64,000 nucleotides of DNA from Pontibacter sp. FD36. Its GTDB lineage: Bacteria > Bacteroidota > Bacteroidia > Cytophagales > Hymenobacteraceae. Within the stretch, counting starts at the first letter, position 1. Each line of letters begins with the position of its first letter. The stretch spans positions 305,559 through 369,558 of the forward strand of contig NZ_JADPMP010000003.1 in assembly GCF_015686655.1 (NCBI RefSeq). The letters are read 5' to 3'. Below, one piece after another: positions 44,955 to 54,921 of this stretch. A model generated the notes under the pieces. That model was not told where the DNA came from, searched no databases, and saw only the letters and a program-made list of their open reading frames with translations. Made by a program: the position numbers and the translations under genes.

Positions 44955-47378
44955 TCATATTTTCAGATTCAGACTTTTATACAACTCTTCGAACTGCTTG
45001 CACCAGGCATCGGCTTTTTCGTTTTTTTCATCCTGCTTTTTGCGGTTAGTTTCATAGGTGGTTTGTCGCATCTTGAAAGCGATGTTCTGCGACTGCCAAT
45101 ACTCCGGCTGCAGACTGGAGCCGTTGATGACCGTCAGGAGTTCTGTCAGGTATAGCATGTGCTCCGTGTCATCAGGTTTTTCCTCCAAGTAGTGCATCGC
45201 TTCTTCTACATGGATAGTAGCCGCATAATTAACCGCTTCCTCGTCCAGTTTCACACCCATGCGATCGACTTCTTTCAGCAGTTTAAGCACCGTATCCACA
45301 TCCACCCGCTCGGCCATCAGGGCTTCGAGCAGACGACTTGTTACAATATAGTCCACTGTGATTTGCAGTGGCCGCGGCAGGTTCATGTCCACGTTTTTGA
45401 TGGCAGCCATCAGCGGATAGTTGTTGTCGTATACCTGCTGAAAGTCGTGCTCCAGCGATCGCATGGTTTGCTCCAGTACCTGGTCCAGAATCTTCTTCTG
45501 GTCGTTGCGGAACAAGTGCCAGAACGAGTAGTTGTGTGACTCGAAGTGCTTGTCGAGCAGCATGATTACTTCCGTGATATTCCCTTTGTCGAAGGCCGAA
45601 CTGAGTTCGTGGTGCAGGGTGGCAAAAGCATCCGGACTTACGAATTTGCGCACGCCCCCGAATAACTGATGATCACCAATGTGTAGCACGCCAAACGATA
45701 CGTCTACTTCCTCCCAGGTGATGGTGGAGCGGATAAAGGCTTTGCCAATAGCCAGCCGCTGCCGGCCAGCCTCCAGCATTTCGTAATACTCCGATGTCGC
45801 CTTGTAACTATAAAGCGGCAATTCCTCAGGCGAGTCAGCAAAAAGGGACGACACGGCATAGTGGGCACCCACCCGCAACAGGTCCAGTTGGGTAGGCTGC
45901 ACTATTTTGTAGTAAGCTTTGGAGGCGTCGCCGTACTCCTTGTTATTGCTCTTGGCCCTCCTCAGAAATTCCACAAATTTCGTCTCGTAATCTTCTCCGC
46001 TCAGGTCCTTGGCCAGTTGCAGGGCGCGGGTTGCATACAGAATGTCCTGCATGGTTTCGATGCCGGTCACTTCATCAAAGAACCAACCGCAACTGGTGTA
46101 CATCAGCATGGCATGGTACTGCATTTCGAGCAGTTTTAGGAACTTGATCTGTTCCCCTTTGCTCAGTTCCCTGTTGGTCTGTGAGTGAATGAACTCCCGC
46201 ACATGGTCCTCGTCCCGGTCCATGATCACCTGGATGTAATTATTGCGGGTTTGCCACGGATCGGCTCCCAACTGGCGCATTTCCTGCTCGTACAGTGGCT
46301 CCAACTGATCGCGCACCCAGTCGAAAGCTTCACGCACAGGAGCCCGCCAGGCCTGATTCCAGTCGTCGTGTCCGCCGGTGTGGCAACCGCAGTCGCTGCG
46401 CCAGCGCTCCACACCGTGCATGCAGCTCCAGGAGGTGTTCTCGATGATCTCAGCTTCATACTTGGGTGGGTATAGCTCCAGGTATTCTCCGTAAATTGTG
46501 ATCTTGGCCAGCTCTTCCTGCTCAATGTGGTGCAGGGCGTAGGAGAGGGCCATTTCGCCGAAGCGGTGGTGGTGGCCGTAGGTTTCGCCGTCGGTAGCGA
46601 TGTGCATCAGCTGCGGATCTTTGCTGTGCTCGTCGAAAGTGGTGGTGAGGCGGTGCGCAAACTTCTCGCCGCTCTCCAGCAAGCCTTCAAAAGCAATGGC
46701 CTGCGACACAGGCGCGTCATAAAAAAACAAGGCAATGGTACGGCCCGAAGGCAACGTACACCGGTACGGCCTCTTGGGATCTATTTTGGCGCCTGTGGCA
46801 TTATGCCATTCTTTCTCGTCAATCTTGCGGTAGCGTTTGGCCTGGTAGGGGGAGAGGATCGTGAACTTGATGCCGTGCTCGGCCAGCACTTCCAGGGTGT
46901 CGGTATTCGCGGCCGTCTCGCCCAACCACATGCCCTCCGGGTCTCGACCGAAGCGCTTCCGAAAATCGTATATTCCCCAAACTACCTGCGTGTGCTGGTC
47001 GCGGGCATTGGCCAGCGGCATGATCATGTGGTTGTATACCTGTCCGATAGCGGACCCGTGTCCCGAAAAGCGCTTCTGACTTTCCTTGTCGGCATCGAGA
47101 ATGGACTGGTAAATATCCGGCGCTTTTTTCTCCATCCACTCCAGCAGGGTCGGACCGAAGTTAAAGCTCATGCGAGCGTAGTTGTTCATGATATCCACGA
47201 TCTGCCCCTTGCCGTTCTGGATGCGTGAAGCCGAGTTACGGGCATAGCATTCAGCCGTGATGCGCTCGTTCCAGTCGTGAAAAGGGTGCGCCGACTCCTG
47301 TAATTCCACCTCGTTAAGCCAGGGATTCTCGCGCGGGGGCTGGTAGAAGTGTCCGTGAATGCAGATATACTTGTTCAT
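44955..47378 (-). CDS. GH57-family glycosidase with DUF3536 C-terminal domain
   Basis: An 807-residue cytosolic enzyme. The N-terminal half is a GH57 (alpha-amylase type, polysaccharide-deacetylase-like) barrel starting CIHGHFYQPPRENPW. It has MWLGETAANTDTLEVLAEHGI with the likely nucleophile Glu and TDGETYGHHHRFGEMA with the likely acid Asp. A DUF3536-type region follows, rich in helices. A C-H cluster (WRSDCGCHTGGHDDWNQAW) lies in mid-protein. It is placed between treZ and treY on the same strand, 65 bases before treY, so it probably trims or branches alpha-glucans for that pathway; its exact reaction is not known to me. Confidence 0.9.
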   Translation of the reverse strand: MNKYICIHGHFYQPPRENPWLNEVELQESAHPFHDWNERITAECYARNSASRIQNGKGQIVDIMNNYARMSFNFGPTLLEWMEKKAPDIYQSILDADKESQKRFSGHGSAIGQVYNHMIMPLANARDQHTQVVWGIYDFRKRFGRDPEGMWLGETAANTDTLEVLAEHGIKFTILSPYQAKRYRKIDEKEWHNATGAKIDPKRPYRCTLPSGRTIALFFYDAPVSQAIAFEGLLESGEKFAHRLTTTFDEHSKDPQLMHIATDGETYGHHHRFGEMALSYALHHIEQEELAKITIYGEYLELYPPKYEAEIIENTSWSCMHGVERWRSDCGCHTGGHDDWNQAWRAPVREAFDWVRDQLEPLYEQEMRQLGADPWQTRNNYIQVIMDRDEDHVREFIHSQTNRELSKGEQIKFLKLLEMQYHAMLMYTSCGWFFDEVTGIETMQDILYATRALQLAKDLSGEDYETKFVEFLRRAKSNNKEYGDASKAYYKIVQPTQLDLLRVGAHYAVSSLFADSPEELPLYSYKATSEYYEMLEAGRQRLAIGKAFIRSTITWEEVDVSFGVLHIGDHQLFGGVRKFVSPDAFATLHHELSSAFDKGNITEVIMLLDKHFESHNYSFWHLFRNDQKKILDQVLEQTMRSLEHDFQQVYDNNYPLMAAIKNVDMNLPRPLQITVDYIVTSRLLEALMAERVDVDTVLKLLKEVDRMGVKLDEEAVNYAATIHVEEAMHYLEEKPDDTEHMLYLTELLTVINGSSLQPEYWQSQNIAFKMRQTTYETNRKKQDEKNEKADAWCKQFEELYKSLNLKI

Positions 47379-47425
47379 AATAGTGTCTTAAGACAAAAGA
47401 ATTTCAGACGATGGGCAAAGACTGG

Positions 47426-47479
47426 CAGGTATAGCAGATTGTGCCGGAACATTTTTGATCCGTTCGATGGCTATACCTG
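47426..47479. repeat. Inverted pair of the overrepresented word between treZ and GH57
   Basis: CAGGTATAGC at 47426-47435 and GCTATACCTG at 47470-47479 form a 10-bp inverted repeat with a 34-base spacer, in the 119-base gap between the two genes. Confidence 0.85.
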
Positions 47480-47497
47480 CAGTGCTCAGGTCTCTTT

Positions 47498-49342
47498 TCA
47501 TAAAATGATGTTGCTTTGGTATACGGTGACGGAAGCCGCAGGCAGTTCTATTTCCTGTCCTGCGCTGAGTTCACGTGACAGGTCTTTATCTGCCCCGCCA
47601 TACCTGCTTTCATCAGAACCCAGTACCAGCTTCCACGAAGCTCCCACCTCTTTTACTACATTGGTTTTTTGTGGTTGATTACTTATGTTAAATAAAGCAT
47701 ACAGGTACGGACTTTCACCGGAGTGGATTAGGTGTAGCACATGAGTATGGCTGTCGGCCGAAACATGGAGTCTGGTCTTGTCAGGTCGTGCCAAAGCAAG
47801 GGCGGACTTGCGGAGCTGAATAAGGGCTTTGTAGAAGTCCCGCAGTTGGCGGTGCTTTTCACTGTGCTCGTAGCTGCGCTGCAGTTTCGATTGGTTGAAG
47901 GTCTCTTCTGACTGCGGATCCGGTGCTTCGCCTTGCCAGGAAAAAGAAGAGAACTCTTCTTTGCGGCCTTTGCGCACGGCCTCTACCAGGTCTTTGTCAG
48001 AATGGCTCACAAAGTATAGGAAAGGATTTTCTTCGCCATATTCTTCACCCATAAACAGCATAGGCGTGAAAGGGGAGAGCAAAACCAATCCTGCTGCCAC
48101 CTTAAGCATGTCGTAGGAAATCAGCTTCGTCAGGCGCTCGCCGAGCATACGGTTGCCCACTTGGTCGTGGTTCTGAGAGCAGACTACGAACTGAAGTGCT
48201 GGGTTTGCGGTGGCGTCACTGCCGAAGGTACGCTTGCGGTGCTCGGAGTAAAGCCCGTCATAAACAAAGCCATGCTGCAGCACTTTCTGCAGTTGCTCCA
48301 GCTTTCCGAAATCGCTGTAATAGCCGGAGTCTTCTCCCGTGAGCAGAGCATGCACTGCATGGTGAAAATCATCGCTCCACTGCGCTGCCAGTCCAAAGCC
48401 TCCTTTCTCTGTCGGGTTGATGATGCGCACATCGTTCAGATCGCTTTCAGCAATCAGGATGAAGTGGCGTCCCAGTTGTTTTTCCAGGTGCTCTACCTGT
48501 TCCTGCAAATCTTGCAAAAAGTGCTTCGCGCCTGTGTCCAAAATGGCATGGACAGCATCGAGGCGTAGGGCGTCGATATGATAATCACGCAGCCATAGCA
48601 GGGCATTCTGGATAAAGAAGTTGCGCACATGGTCGCTGTGGGCGTCGTCGAAATTGAGCGCCTTGCCCCAGGGTGTATTATACTTGTCAGTAAAGTAAGG
48701 GCCGAACTCATTGAGGTAATTGCCCTCAGGGCCAAGGTGATTATACACCACATCCAGCACCACGGCTATACCTGCAGCATGGCAGGCGTCTACCAGTTTT
48801 TTCAGACCTTCCGGTCCGCCGTAGCCCTCCTGCACTGCCGAAGGGTACACGCCATCGTAGCCCCAGTTGCGGCCTCCCGGAAAAGCAGCCACTGGCATGA
48901 TTTCAATCGCTGTTATACCTAAGTCCACCAACTCAGGAAGTTTGTCAATGACACCCTGGAAAGTACCCTCCTCTGAAAAAGTACCCACATGCAGTTCATA
49001 CACAATGTACTGCTCCAGCGGCAGCGGTTTCCAGTTTTTGTCGGTCCACCCAAAGGAGGTATGGTCTACTACGGCTGAGGGTTCATGCACGCCGTCGGGC
49101 TGAAAGTGGGAGGCAGGGTCGGGGCGCTCCATCTCTTCGTCAAGCTGGAAGGTATAGCGTGCGCCGGGGCCAGTCTCTTCGCTCAGGGCTGTCCAGTAAC
49201 CGAAGGCTTCACGCTGCAGTGGTATTATGTTATCGTTATCTTTTAACACTACGTCCACCTGCGCGGCGGCCGGGGCCCATACTGTAAACAACGTACCCTT
49301 GCCTGGTGTATAATGTGCTCCTATCTCTCGTGTTATGCTCAT
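47498..49342 (-). CDS. treZ: Malto-oligosyltrehalose trehalohydrolase
   Basis: A 614-residue GH13 enzyme that releases trehalose from maltooligosyl trehalose. An N-terminal CBM48-like domain (YTPGKGTLFTVWAPAAAQVDVVLK) precedes the barrel. Motifs: GYDGVYPSAVQEGYGGPEGLK, DVVYNHLGPEGNYL, nucleophile Asp in DALRLDAVHAI, acid Glu in LIAESDLND, and CSQNHDQVGNR. It is the first gene of the minus-strand set and is divergent from glgE. Confidence 0.97.
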   Translation of the reverse strand: MSITREIGAHYTPGKGTLFTVWAPAAAQVDVVLKDNDNIIPLQREAFGYWTALSEETGPGARYTFQLDEEMERPDPASHFQPDGVHEPSAVVDHTSFGWTDKNWKPLPLEQYIVYELHVGTFSEEGTFQGVIDKLPELVDLGITAIEIMPVAAFPGGRNWGYDGVYPSAVQEGYGGPEGLKKLVDACHAAGIAVVLDVVYNHLGPEGNYLNEFGPYFTDKYNTPWGKALNFDDAHSDHVRNFFIQNALLWLRDYHIDALRLDAVHAILDTGAKHFLQDLQEQVEHLEKQLGRHFILIAESDLNDVRIINPTEKGGFGLAAQWSDDFHHAVHALLTGEDSGYYSDFGKLEQLQKVLQHGFVYDGLYSEHRKRTFGSDATANPALQFVVCSQNHDQVGNRMLGERLTKLISYDMLKVAAGLVLLSPFTPMLFMGEEYGEENPFLYFVSHSDKDLVEAVRKGRKEEFSSFSWQGEAPDPQSEETFNQSKLQRSYEHSEKHRQLRDFYKALIQLRKSALALARPDKTRLHVSADSHTHVLHLIHSGESPYLYALFNISNQPQKTNVVKEVGASWKLVLGSDESRYGGADKDLSRELSAGQEIELPAASVTVYQSNIIL

Positions 49343-49551
49343 ATAGTATCCTTTTACGCCTGATTTCTAACTGGCATATACGGCATTAGGTTGTTCTTTT
49401 TTGAGCAATTGAATCTTTTATGATTCCAAAGTTGTCCCCTGCACCGCTTAACATAGGCTATAGGTGCTCTGCTGCAGACTCACCCGAAACCTATTGCGCG
49501 CGCATGCAGTACCTATTAGCTATTCTATATCAAATCAGGAAAAAAGCATAC

Positions 49552-51573
49552 ATGGAAGCATTGGAAGGAACCAAAAGGGTTGTCATCGAGAACGTGAAAC
49601 CGCAGGTAAACTGTGGGCAGTATCCAATCAAGCGCACTGTGGGAGAAGAAGTCGAAGTGACGGCAGATGTGTTTGGAGACGGCCATGACGAGGTAAAAGC
49701 TGTATTGCTCTACCGGCATTCCAAAAAGAAAAAGTGGAACGAAGTGCCGATGACTTTCCTGGGCAACGACCGCTGGCAAGTGACTTTCACACCCGATAGC
49801 ATGGGCACTTTTGAGTATACCCTGCAGGGCTGGGTGGATCATTTCTATACCTGGCAGAAGGGGCTCAAGAAGAAGTTTGAAGCGAATCAGGATATTACGG
49901 TCGAGCTGCAGATAGGCGCCCAGCTATTAGAAGAATCTGCCGCTACCGCCAAACCCGGTCAGCAGAAGCGATTGCGCAAGTGGGCCGAGCACCTGAACAA
50001 GCCGGGTTCTATTGCCGACGCGGTGGCACTGGCTACAGGCGAAGACGTATCGGACCTGATGCACGCCTGCTGTGATCGCCAGAACGTAACGACCTATCAC
50101 AAAATACTGACAGTGGAAGTGGAGCGACAGAAAGCGCTTTTCAGTGCCTGGTACGAATTCTTTCCGCGCTCCGCTGCACAAGAGGCAGGTCGCCATGGCA
50201 CCTTCCAGGACTGCGAGCGCCTGCTACCGCGCATCGCCGAAATGGGCTTCGACACGATCTATCTGCCGCCGATCCACCCGATCGGCTACGCTTTCCGCAA
50301 AGGTAAAAATAACTCCGTAACATCTGAACCGGGAGAACCTGGCTCACCATGGGCGATCGGGGCTGAGACAGGCGGTCATAAGTCCATCCTGCCGGAACTG
50401 GGAAGCCTAGACGAATTCAGAAGCTTTGTGCAGGCTGCCCGTGAGCACGGCATCGAAGTAGCGCTGGATTTTGCCATTCAGTGCTCGCCTGACCATCCTT
50501 ATGTAAAGGAGCATCCGCAGTGGTTTAAATGGCGCCCCGATGGTACGGTGCAGTACGCCGAAAACCCGCCTAAGAAATACCAGGACGTACTGCCGGTGAA
50601 CTTCGAAACTGAAGACTGGCAGAACCTGTGGCGCGAACTCAAAAGCATTGTCACGCATTGGATCGAACAGGGCGTCTACGTTTTCCGCGTCGATAACCCG
50701 CACACCAAGCCATTCGGATTTTGGGAGTGGCTGATTCGGGAAGTACGCCAGCAGTATCCGCAGGTGATTTTCCTGGCAGAGGCCTTTACCCGTCCGCGTG
50801 TGATGGAACGGCTCGGTAAGATCGGTTTCACACAGTCCTATACCTACTTCACATGGCGCAACACAGCCGCCGAGATAAAAGAGTACATGCGTGAACTCAC
50901 GCAAACCGAGATGCGCGACTTCTACCGCCCTAACTTCTGGCCAAACACTCCGGACATCCTGCCACATGAATTGCAGTCGGGTGGTGAGCCTGCGCACATT
51001 ACCCGTGTGGTGCTGGCGGCTACGCTATCATCCAATTATGGAATGTACGGACCAGTTTATGAGTTCGGCATCAACACGCCGGTGCAGGGCAAAGAAGAGT
51101 ACTGGGATTCGGAGAAATATGAAGTCATGCACTGGGACTGGGGCCGCCTCACAAAAATAAGAGAAGTCATCACCAAGATAAACAAGATACGGCAGGTCAA
51201 TCCGGCGCTGCAAACCACCTGGAACATTGCCTTCGGCGATACCGACAACCCGCAGCTCCTGTGCTATGTTAAGTGGGACAGCAGCTACCGCAATAAAATG
51301 TTGATGGTGGTGAACCTGGATCCGCACCACACGCAGGCGGGTTGGGTACAGGTGCCCTTGCACGTCCTCAAAATGGACAGCAACCAGCAGTACATGGTGC
51401 ACGACCTGATGACCGAACACAAATATACCTGGAACAGCGAGTGGAATTACGTGGAGCTCCGTCCGCACGAAATGCCTGTGCACGTCTTCCGAATCGAATC
51501 CGCTACCCCGGGAATGGGCCACGACAGTCTGGACGATACCTGGCTGCCCGATGACCATAGCAAACACGAATAA
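49552..51573 (+). CDS. glgE: Alpha-1,4-glucan:maltose-1-phosphate maltosyltransferase
   Basis: About 673 residues from ATG 49552 (MEALEGTKRVVIENV). The frame extends to 49420, but those 44 residues are not family-like. GlgE transfers maltose from maltose-1-phosphate to alpha-glucan. Motifs: YEFFPRSAAQEAGRHGTFQD, IYLPPIHPIGYAFRKGKNN, nucleophile Asp381 in YVFRVDNPHTKPF, acid/base Glu410 in IFLAEAFTRPR. The next gene makes its donor substrate, and glgB branches its product. Confidence 0.97.
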   Translation: MEALEGTKRVVIENVKPQVNCGQYPIKRTVGEEVEVTADVFGDGHDEVKAVLLYRHSKKKKWNEVPMTFLGNDRWQVTFTPDSMGTFEYTLQGWVDHFYTWQKGLKKKFEANQDITVELQIGAQLLEESAATAKPGQQKRLRKWAEHLNKPGSIADAVALATGEDVSDLMHACCDRQNVTTYHKILTVEVERQKALFSAWYEFFPRSAAQEAGRHGTFQDCERLLPRIAEMGFDTIYLPPIHPIGYAFRKGKNNSVTSEPGEPGSPWAIGAETGGHKSILPELGSLDEFRSFVQAAREHGIEVALDFAIQCSPDHPYVKEHPQWFKWRPDGTVQYAENPPKKYQDVLPVNFETEDWQNLWRELKSIVTHWIEQGVYVFRVDNPHTKPFGFWEWLIREVRQQYPQVIFLAEAFTRPRVMERLGKIGFTQSYTYFTWRNTAAEIKEYMRELTQTEMRDFYRPNFWPNTPDILPHELQSGGEPAHITRVVLAATLSSNYGMYGPVYEFGINTPVQGKEEYWDSEKYEVMHWDWGRLTKIREVITKINKIRQVNPALQTTWNIAFGDTDNPQLLCYVKWDSSYRNKMLMVVNLDPHHTQAGWVQVPLHVLKMDSNQQYMVHDLMTEHKYTWNSEWNYVELRPHEMPVHVFRIESATPGMGHDSLDDTWLPDDHSKHE

Positions 51574-51588
51574 AACCGAAAAAACTAT

Positions 51589-54500
51589 ATGGCAGAAGAC
51601 AACACCCTTCTCGACGACAACATTCACTGGTACAAAGATGCCATCATCTACGAGCTGCACATCAAGGCCTTCATGGATGGTAACGGCGACGGCATTGGCG
51701 ACTTCAAAGGGCTCATGCAGAAGCTCGATTACCTGGAAGAACTGGGTGTAACCGCTATCTGGTTATTACCTTTCTATCCTTCGCCGCTCAAAGACGACGG
51801 CTATGACATTGCCGACTACTTCAGCATTAATCCGAGCTACGGCACCATGCAGGATTTCAAGCTGTTTGTGAAGGAAGCGCATCGCCGGGGGCTCAAGGTC
51901 ATCACCGAGCTGGTGATCAACCACACCTCCGACCAGCACCCCTGGTTCCAGCGGGCACGCCGCGCCAAGAAGGGCTCCAAGCACCGCGACTTCTATGTGT
52001 GGACCGATGACCCAACCCAGTACAAGGACGTTCGCATCATCTTCACTGACTACGAACCGAGCAACTGGACCTGGGATCCGGTGGCTGGCCAATACTACTG
52101 GCACCGCTTTTTCCACCACCAGCCTGACCTGAATTACGACAATCCTGAGGTGCAGAAAGAGGTGTTCAAGACCCTGGACTACTGGTTCGACATGGGCGTG
52201 GATGGCTTCCGTCTGGATGCCGTGCCTTACCTGTTTGAGCGTGACGGCACCAACTGCGAGAACCTTCCGGAGACACATGAATTCCTGAAAAAACTGCGGG
52301 CGCACGTCGACAAAAAATACGAAGGCAAGCTTTTGCTAGCCGAGGCGAACATGTGGCCGGAGGATTCGGCTTCCTACTTCGGTGACGGCGACGAATGCCA
52401 CATGAACTACCACTTCCCGATCATGCCGCGTCTGTTCATGTCCGTGAAGATGGAGGACCGCTACCCGATCATCGACATCTTTGACCAGACACCGGCTATA
52501 CCTGAAACCTGCCAGTGGGCAATGTTCCTGCGCAACCACGACGAACTCACGCTCGAGATGGTGACCGACGAGGAGCGCGACTACATGTACAAGGTATACA
52601 CCCGTGACCCGCTCGCCAAGATCAACTTAGGTATACGCCACCGCCTGGCACCGCTGCTGGGCAATGACCGCGCCAAGATCGAGCTCATGAACGTGCTGCT
52701 CTTCTCCATGAAAGGCACACCCGTGGTATACTATGGCGATGAGATCGGTATGGGCGATAACTACTACCTGGGTGACCGCGACGGCGTGCGTACCCCGATG
52801 CAATGGAACGACAACCGTAATGCCGGCTTCTCGACGGCCAACCCGCAAAAGCTATACCTGCCCGTGATCATCGACCCGGAGTATAAGTACGAGTCGGTGA
52901 ACGTGGATACGCAGCAGCATAACGCCAACTCGCTGCTTTGGTGGATGCGACGCGTCATCAACATGCGCAAACGCTACAAGGCTTTCGGCCGTGGCGAGAT
53001 TCGCTTCCTGAATCCGTCCAACGCCAAAGTGCTGGCCTTTGTGCGCTCTTACCAGGACGAGAACATCCTGGTAATTGCCAACCTGTCGCGCTTCCCGGAG
53101 GCAGTGGAACTGGACCTGCCAGAGTTCAGGGGCTACGTGCCGGTGGAGGTGTTCAGTAAAAACAAATTCCCGCAGATAAAAGAGGAGAACTACGTGCTCA
53201 CAATGGGCGCGCACGGTTACTACTGGTTTGAGCTGCAGCCGCAGGAAGTGAGTGGTCGCGAGGGACTTGACATGAAGAAACCTGCCATGCAGCTGCCAAC
53301 GCTTAGCCAGCCTATACCTGCCCGGGCGCTCAAAACACTCGAGAGTAAGGTGCTGCCACCATACATAATGAACCGCCGCTGGTTCGGGGGCAAGGCCCGC
53401 ACGATACAGCGCATGCAGGTGGTGAGCAATATGCCGATGACGGCGGGTCGCTTTGCCGCTTCACTGCTATTCATAGAGGTGAGCTACAACGAAGGCCTTC
53501 CGGAGCTGTACCAGCTGCCAATCGCTTTCGCGGTCGGTGAGCAGGAAGAAGAGCTCATAGCCAGTCAGCCGAACAGTGTGATAGCCCGTGTGACCATGGA
53601 CGGTAAAGAGGGTATTCTCTATGATGCCGTTTACTCCGAGGACTACCGCCAGCTCTTGCTCAACCTGATGGCCAAGCGCAAGAGTATTAAGGTAGATAGC
53701 GCTGAACTGGTGGGTACGGGCAACCGTTCTATTGCTGCCAAAATAAAAGAGATCGGTCACACGCTCTCTTCCAAAATACTGGGGGCTGAGCAAAGCAACA
53801 CCTCGGTGCTATACGACAACCAGTTCTTCCTGAAGGTATACCGCAAGCTCGACCGCACACTGAACCCTGACGTGGAGATTGTGCAGGCGCTTACGGAGAA
53901 GGAATTTCCGAATGTACCGATGTACCTGGGCTCGATAGAGCACGAGGAAGAAGGCAAAACGCCGATGGTGCTCGTGATGTTGCAGGAACTGGTGCCGAAC
54001 CAGGGCGATGCCTGGGTATACATGGAGGATTCACTCAAGCGATTCTTTGAACGTCTGCAGACACACAAGGAGCACATCGAGCAAATTGATACAACAGGTA
54101 CGTTGGCAAAACCAGTGCCTTTTTCAGAAGCGCCGGAGCACATGCAGCTTCAACTGGGAGGTGCGTCCGTAGAGCGCATCGAGCTACTGGGGCAACGCAC
54201 GGCTGAGATGCACCTGGCACTATCCGACATGGTTACCTCGAAGGACTTTGCGCCGGAGGACTTCTCGCTGCACTACCAGCGCTCGCTTTATTCGTCACTC
54301 ACCTCACTGGTGCGCAGCAACTTCGACAGTCTGCGTAAGCACCTGCCTAACCTGCCGGATGCCGTGCGGGCCGAGGCGGAGGAGGTACTGCAAATGCGAC
54401 AGGAAGTGCTCGAGCGGCTTAAGATGATTTTCCGCCGCAAGATCAACACCATGAAGATCCGCACACATGGCGATTATCACCTGGGTCAGGTATTGTTCAC

Positions 54501-54921
54501 GGGCCGCGACTTCATCATCATTGACTTCGAAGGCGAGCCTGCCCGCTCTTTCAGCGAACGCCGTCTGAAACGCTCACCACTGCGTGACGTGGCCGGCATG
54601 ATCCGCTCGTTCCACTATGCGGCTTACAATGCGCTGTTCCAGCAGGACAGTTTCCGCAAAGAAGACGGCGACTACCTGGAGACCTGGGCTGAGCAATGGT
54701 ACCACTACGCCAGCGGCTTCTTTATGCATACCTACCTGGGTATAACCAAGGGTACGGGCGTAGTGCCCGAAAATGAAGAAGACGTAGAGGTGTTGATGGA
54801 AACCTTCCTGCTTGAGAAGGCGATCTATGAACTGGGATATGAACTGAACAACCGTCCGGATTGGGTGCTCATCCCGATCAGGGGCATAAAGTACATCATG
54901 AGGAAATATCAGAATGGCTAA
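51589..54921 (+). CDS. treS: Trehalose synthase-maltokinase fusion
   Basis: A 1110-residue fusion. Residues about 1-560 are GH13 TreS, which interconverts trehalose and maltose: nucleophile Asp210 in GFRLDAVPY, acid Glu252 in [11 protein letters not shown], Asp318 in LRNHDEL. Residues about 570-1110 are maltokinase (Mak/Pep2), an aminoglycoside-phosphotransferase-like kinase: [13 protein letters not shown], the catalytic loop [13 protein letters not shown], and the metal-binding [28 protein letters not shown] block. The fusion yields maltose-1-phosphate from trehalose for GlgE. It lies 15 bases after glgE and overlaps glgB by eight bases. Confidence 0.97.
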   Translation: MAEDNTLLDDNIHWYKDAIIYELHIKAFMDGNGDGIGDFKGLMQKLDYLEELGVTAIWLLPFYPSPLKDDGYDIADYFSINPSYGTMQDFKLFVKEAHRRGLKVITELVINHTSDQHPWFQRARRAKKGSKHRDFYVWTDDPTQYKDVRIIFTDYEPSNWTWDPVAGQYYWHRFFHHQPDLNYDNPEVQKEVFKTLDYWFDMGVDGFRLDAVPYLFERDGTNCENLPETHEFLKKLRAHVDKKYEGKLLLAEANMWPEDSASYFGDGDECHMNYHFPIMPRLFMSVKMEDRYPIIDIFDQTPAIPETCQWAMFLRNHDELTLEMVTDEERDYMYKVYTRDPLAKINLGIRHRLAPLLGNDRAKIELMNVLLFSMKGTPVVYYGDEIGMGDNYYLGDRDGVRTPMQWNDNRNAGFSTANPQKLYLPVIIDPEYKYESVNVDTQQHNANSLLWWMRRVINMRKRYKAFGRGEIRFLNPSNAKVLAFVRSYQDENILVIANLSRFPEAVELDLPEFRGYVPVEVFSKNKFPQIKEENYVLTMGAHGYYWFELQPQEVSGREGLDMKKPAMQLPTLSQPIPARALKTLESKVLPPYIMNRRWFGGKARTIQRMQVVSNMPMTAGRFAASLLFIEVSYNEGLPELYQLPIAFAVGEQEEELIASQPNSVIARVTMDGKEGILYDAVYSEDYRQLLLNLMAKRKSIKVDSAELVGTGNRSIAAKIKEIGHTLSSKILGAEQSNTSVLYDNQFFLKVYRKLDRTLNPDVEIVQALTEKEFPNVPMYLGSIEHEEEGKTPMVLVMLQELVPNQGDAWVYMEDSLKRFFERLQTHKEHIEQIDTTGTLAKPVPFSEAPEHMQLQLGGASVERIELLGQRTAEMHLALSDMVTSKDFAPEDFSLHYQRSLYSSLTSLVRSNFDSLRKHLPNLPDAVRAEAEEVLQMRQEVLERLKMIFRRKINTMKIRTHGDYHLGQVLFTGRDFIIIDFEGEPARSFSERRLKRSPLRDVAGMIRSFHYAAYNALFQQDSFRKEDGDYLETWAEQWYHYASGFFMHTYLGITKGTGVVPENEEDVEVLMETFLLEKAIYELGYELNNRPDWVLIPIRGIKYIMRKYQNG

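Noticed and set aside
46527..47228. 233-codon open frame on the plus strand inside the GH57 gene
   Set aside because: Antisense shadow of a conserved gene.
51028..51660. 210-codon minus-strand frame spanning the glgE-treS junction
   Set aside because: Antisense to two intact genes with 15 bases between them; no supporting feature.
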